Source of the DNA: Blasia pusilla
Lineage: Eukaryota > Marchantiophyta > Marchantiopsida > Blasiales
DNA: 64,000 nt
NCBI GenBank assembly: GCA_050084515.1
Contig: CM114271.1
Location: 3,410,001-3,474,000, forward strand
Direction: 5' to 3'
A program made the translations under genes and the position numbers. This document shows positions 62,324-64,000 of this stretch, piece by piece; the stretch's first letter is position 1, and each line of letters opens with the position of its first letter. The notes beneath the pieces are model-generated. The model ran no database searches and was not told the DNA's origin. It saw only the letters and a list, made by a program, of their open reading frames with translations.

Positions 62324-63310
62324 CAGGTGCAATATGTCTTGGATCTACGGGAGAACTTGATTTCTCATGGTGCGCTTGTCGATAATGGCTGCAAATGGGC
62401 ATCGGAGAATGGAGGTCTAAGAGTTTCAAAAGGAGCCTTGATCTTGATGAAGGGCAAGTAGGTTGGAATCTTGTATTGGCTTGAAGGTGAAACCATTGTA
62501 GGTGAAGTTGCAGTAGCATCCACAACAAACGGAGACGTAATAAATATTATATAATTGTGGCACCTACAATTGGGTCATTTGAGCGAACGTGGACCAAGGG
62601 AGCTGTCAAAACATGAGTTGCTCAAAGGAATGAAGTCTTGTAAGTTGGTGTGAGCATTGACTATTTGCAAGACAATGTAGAGTGAGCTTCAATATTAGTG
62701 TACACTGGACAAAGGGAGCTCTAGATTATATACATGTAGATGTCTGGGGTTATGCATCTGTTGCTTCTCAGTCAGGAACCCTATATTATGTCACCTTTGT
62801 GGATGATTATTCTAGAAGGGTGTGGATTTACTTCTTGCAAAATAAATCAGAGGTATTCTCTATCTTCTCATAATGGAAGACAATGGTAGAGAAGCAAAAC
62901 GGTCGAAAGATCAAGCGCATACGATCTAACAATGGTGGAAAGTATTGGTCTAGGTAATTTGAATAATTTTGTAAGAAGGAAGGCATCATCTGTTATTTCA
63001 CCACTCCTGGCACATATCAACAAAATGGAGTGGAAAGGCTGATGAATCATACACTATTGGAGAGAGCACGTAGTATGTTGAGCGCTGCAGGAATCAAGAA
63101 AATCTTATGGGCAAGAGCTGTAAATACATCTTGTTATCTGATAAATCTATCTCCTACTAGTACTATTGGATGTAAAATACCTATAGAGTTGTGGCATGGT
63201 ACTCTTGCAAATTACTCTTTACTTAGAGTGTTTTGATACCTTGCATATGTTCATGTTCAGGAAGATAAGAGGTATAAGTAAGATCCAAAGACTAGAAAGT
63301 GCAGCTTTCT
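62324..63310 (+). pseudogene. Second Ty1/copia fragment: protease-integrase part
   Basis: Broken frames read VQYVLDLRENLISHGALVD, SKGALILMKGK and LWHLQLGHLSERG (the integrase H-H zinc region), then DYIHVDVWG, YYVTFVDDYSRRVWIYFL, IRSNNGGKY (usual RSDxGGE; Asp and Glu changed to Asn and Lys), TYQQNGVERLMNHTLLERAR, SCYLINLSPTSTIG and PIELWHG. This is copia integrase, of a family different from the 18-22 kb element. Several TAG/TAA stops interrupt it. It ends abruptly at about 63310 after KTRKCSFL, where TGTCGTGCG begins. Confidence 0.9.
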
Positions 63311-64000
63311 TGTCGTGCGCCTACTCTCCTTGAACGTTAATCTTGTTTGTTGCGGAAGCGTGCGTTCAGTAGGTCACGCTCTCAACGCTGATCTGCATCC
63401 AAACACACACTTTGGTTAGTCGGGTCTTGGATCAATCAGCGGGGTTACTTTGCGAGTTCTCGTCTCGGACTCTCATCAAGCTGAACCTTCCTAGTTTCGC
63501 GGTTTACAACACGGGAAAATCTCGAAAGACTTGGGACAGACTTTCTGGTCGGTTCAAGACGCCTAGCGGTTCCAACTGTCCGATGGACATCCAAAGAGTT
63601 CCTCACCAAGACTCGCACGAAGTGAATCTCGGGTTGGGATCCAAGTGTGGCGTACAAAGTCCACTCCCTTGGATCAGGTTTGGGTTTCGGGTTTCCGCGC
63701 CAAACTCCCGTTCCATCCCGTGCCTCTGAAACGCCGTTTGGCGCCCAAAGTGGGGTTTCGTTTCCCGAGACATCTCGGAGAAGGTCCTCCCTTACTAGTA
63801 CTTCTGGGGATCTCCGAGGTCCCCCTACATTTAGGGAAAGACACCCGGGCCTCTCCAATTGGCCCTCAACCCGATTGCTCTCTCAATCGTTTTCGGCCAA
63901 TATCTCAGCCTGTACTTATGCGTTTGCTGAGATCTTTGATGCGTTGGAAGCGTCTCAAGATCAGCTTTCCAATGCGCCCTTACTTGTCTCAAATGCATCT
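63311..64000. other. Unidentified sequence adjoining the copia fragment
   Basis: Begins TGTCGTGCGCC at the point where the copia integrase is lost. Moderately GC-rich, with open frames on both strands but no recognisable domain. It may be an inserted element or its LTR; the right end is outside the window. Confidence 0.4.

Overview
The window is nuclear DNA of a land plant. It holds three multi-exon housekeeping genes with canonical GT-AG introns, several kinds of decayed plant LTR retrotransposon, plant-type promoter boxes (telo-box, Site II) and long AT-rich stretches with no genes. The species cannot be fixed from sequence. The unfamiliar 343-aa gene and the bacterial-type methyltransferase-like gene would fit a non-seed plant (bryophyte, lycophyte or fern), but that is only an inference.

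Layout. 1-4.3 kb: the first five exons of UTP10/HEATR1 (minus strand, running off the left edge) stand head to head with an unrecognised 343-aa basic protein (plus strand); the space between carries a telo-box and a Site II palindrome. 6.1-10.4 kb: a complete 11-exon gene for organellar (probably mitochondrial) ribosomal protein uS15, preceded by a five-copy GC-rich tandem repeat. Its N-terminal part is built from six consecutive exons of identical phase, each with a Trp-centred motif. 10.4-17.9 kb: no convincing gene, small tandem duplications, then AT-rich DNA. 17.9-22.7 kb: a full-length but heavily mutated Ty1/copia element with PBS, PPT and two LTRs of unequal length. 22.7-34 kb: an AT-rich desert with a reverse-strand solo LTR of the same family. 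34.9-38.7 kb: a complete 9-exon UDP-glucose 4-epimerase gene behind a very purine-rich leader. 38.7-49.2 kb: gene-poor DNA with local tandem repeats and microsatellites. 49.2-50.2 kb: the end of a chromovirus integrase cut inside its chromodomain, next to a pair of ~104-bp direct repeats. 50.8-55.1 kb: a broken multi-exon gene resembling a beta-class (bacterial-type) DNA amino-methyltransferase, with about a dozen copies of an imperfect GCAACCCGTCGG palindrome in its last intron and 3' flank. 55.5-61.5 kb: a pyrimidine-rich (plus strand) block with a decayed Ty3/gypsy-like gag on the minus strand. 62.3-63.3 kb: a second, unrelated copia protease/integrase fragment that stops abruptly.

The intact genes serve ribosome biogenesis (UTP10), organelle translation (uS15) and nucleotide-sugar supply for the cell wall (UGE). 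They share no operon-like organisation. The exon models for these three genes were checked by hand: splice phases are consistent throughout and coding lengths divide by three (750 nt partial, 1107 nt and 1161 nt). The least explained part of the window is 50.8-55.1 kb, the methyltransferase-like gene together with its palindrome family.
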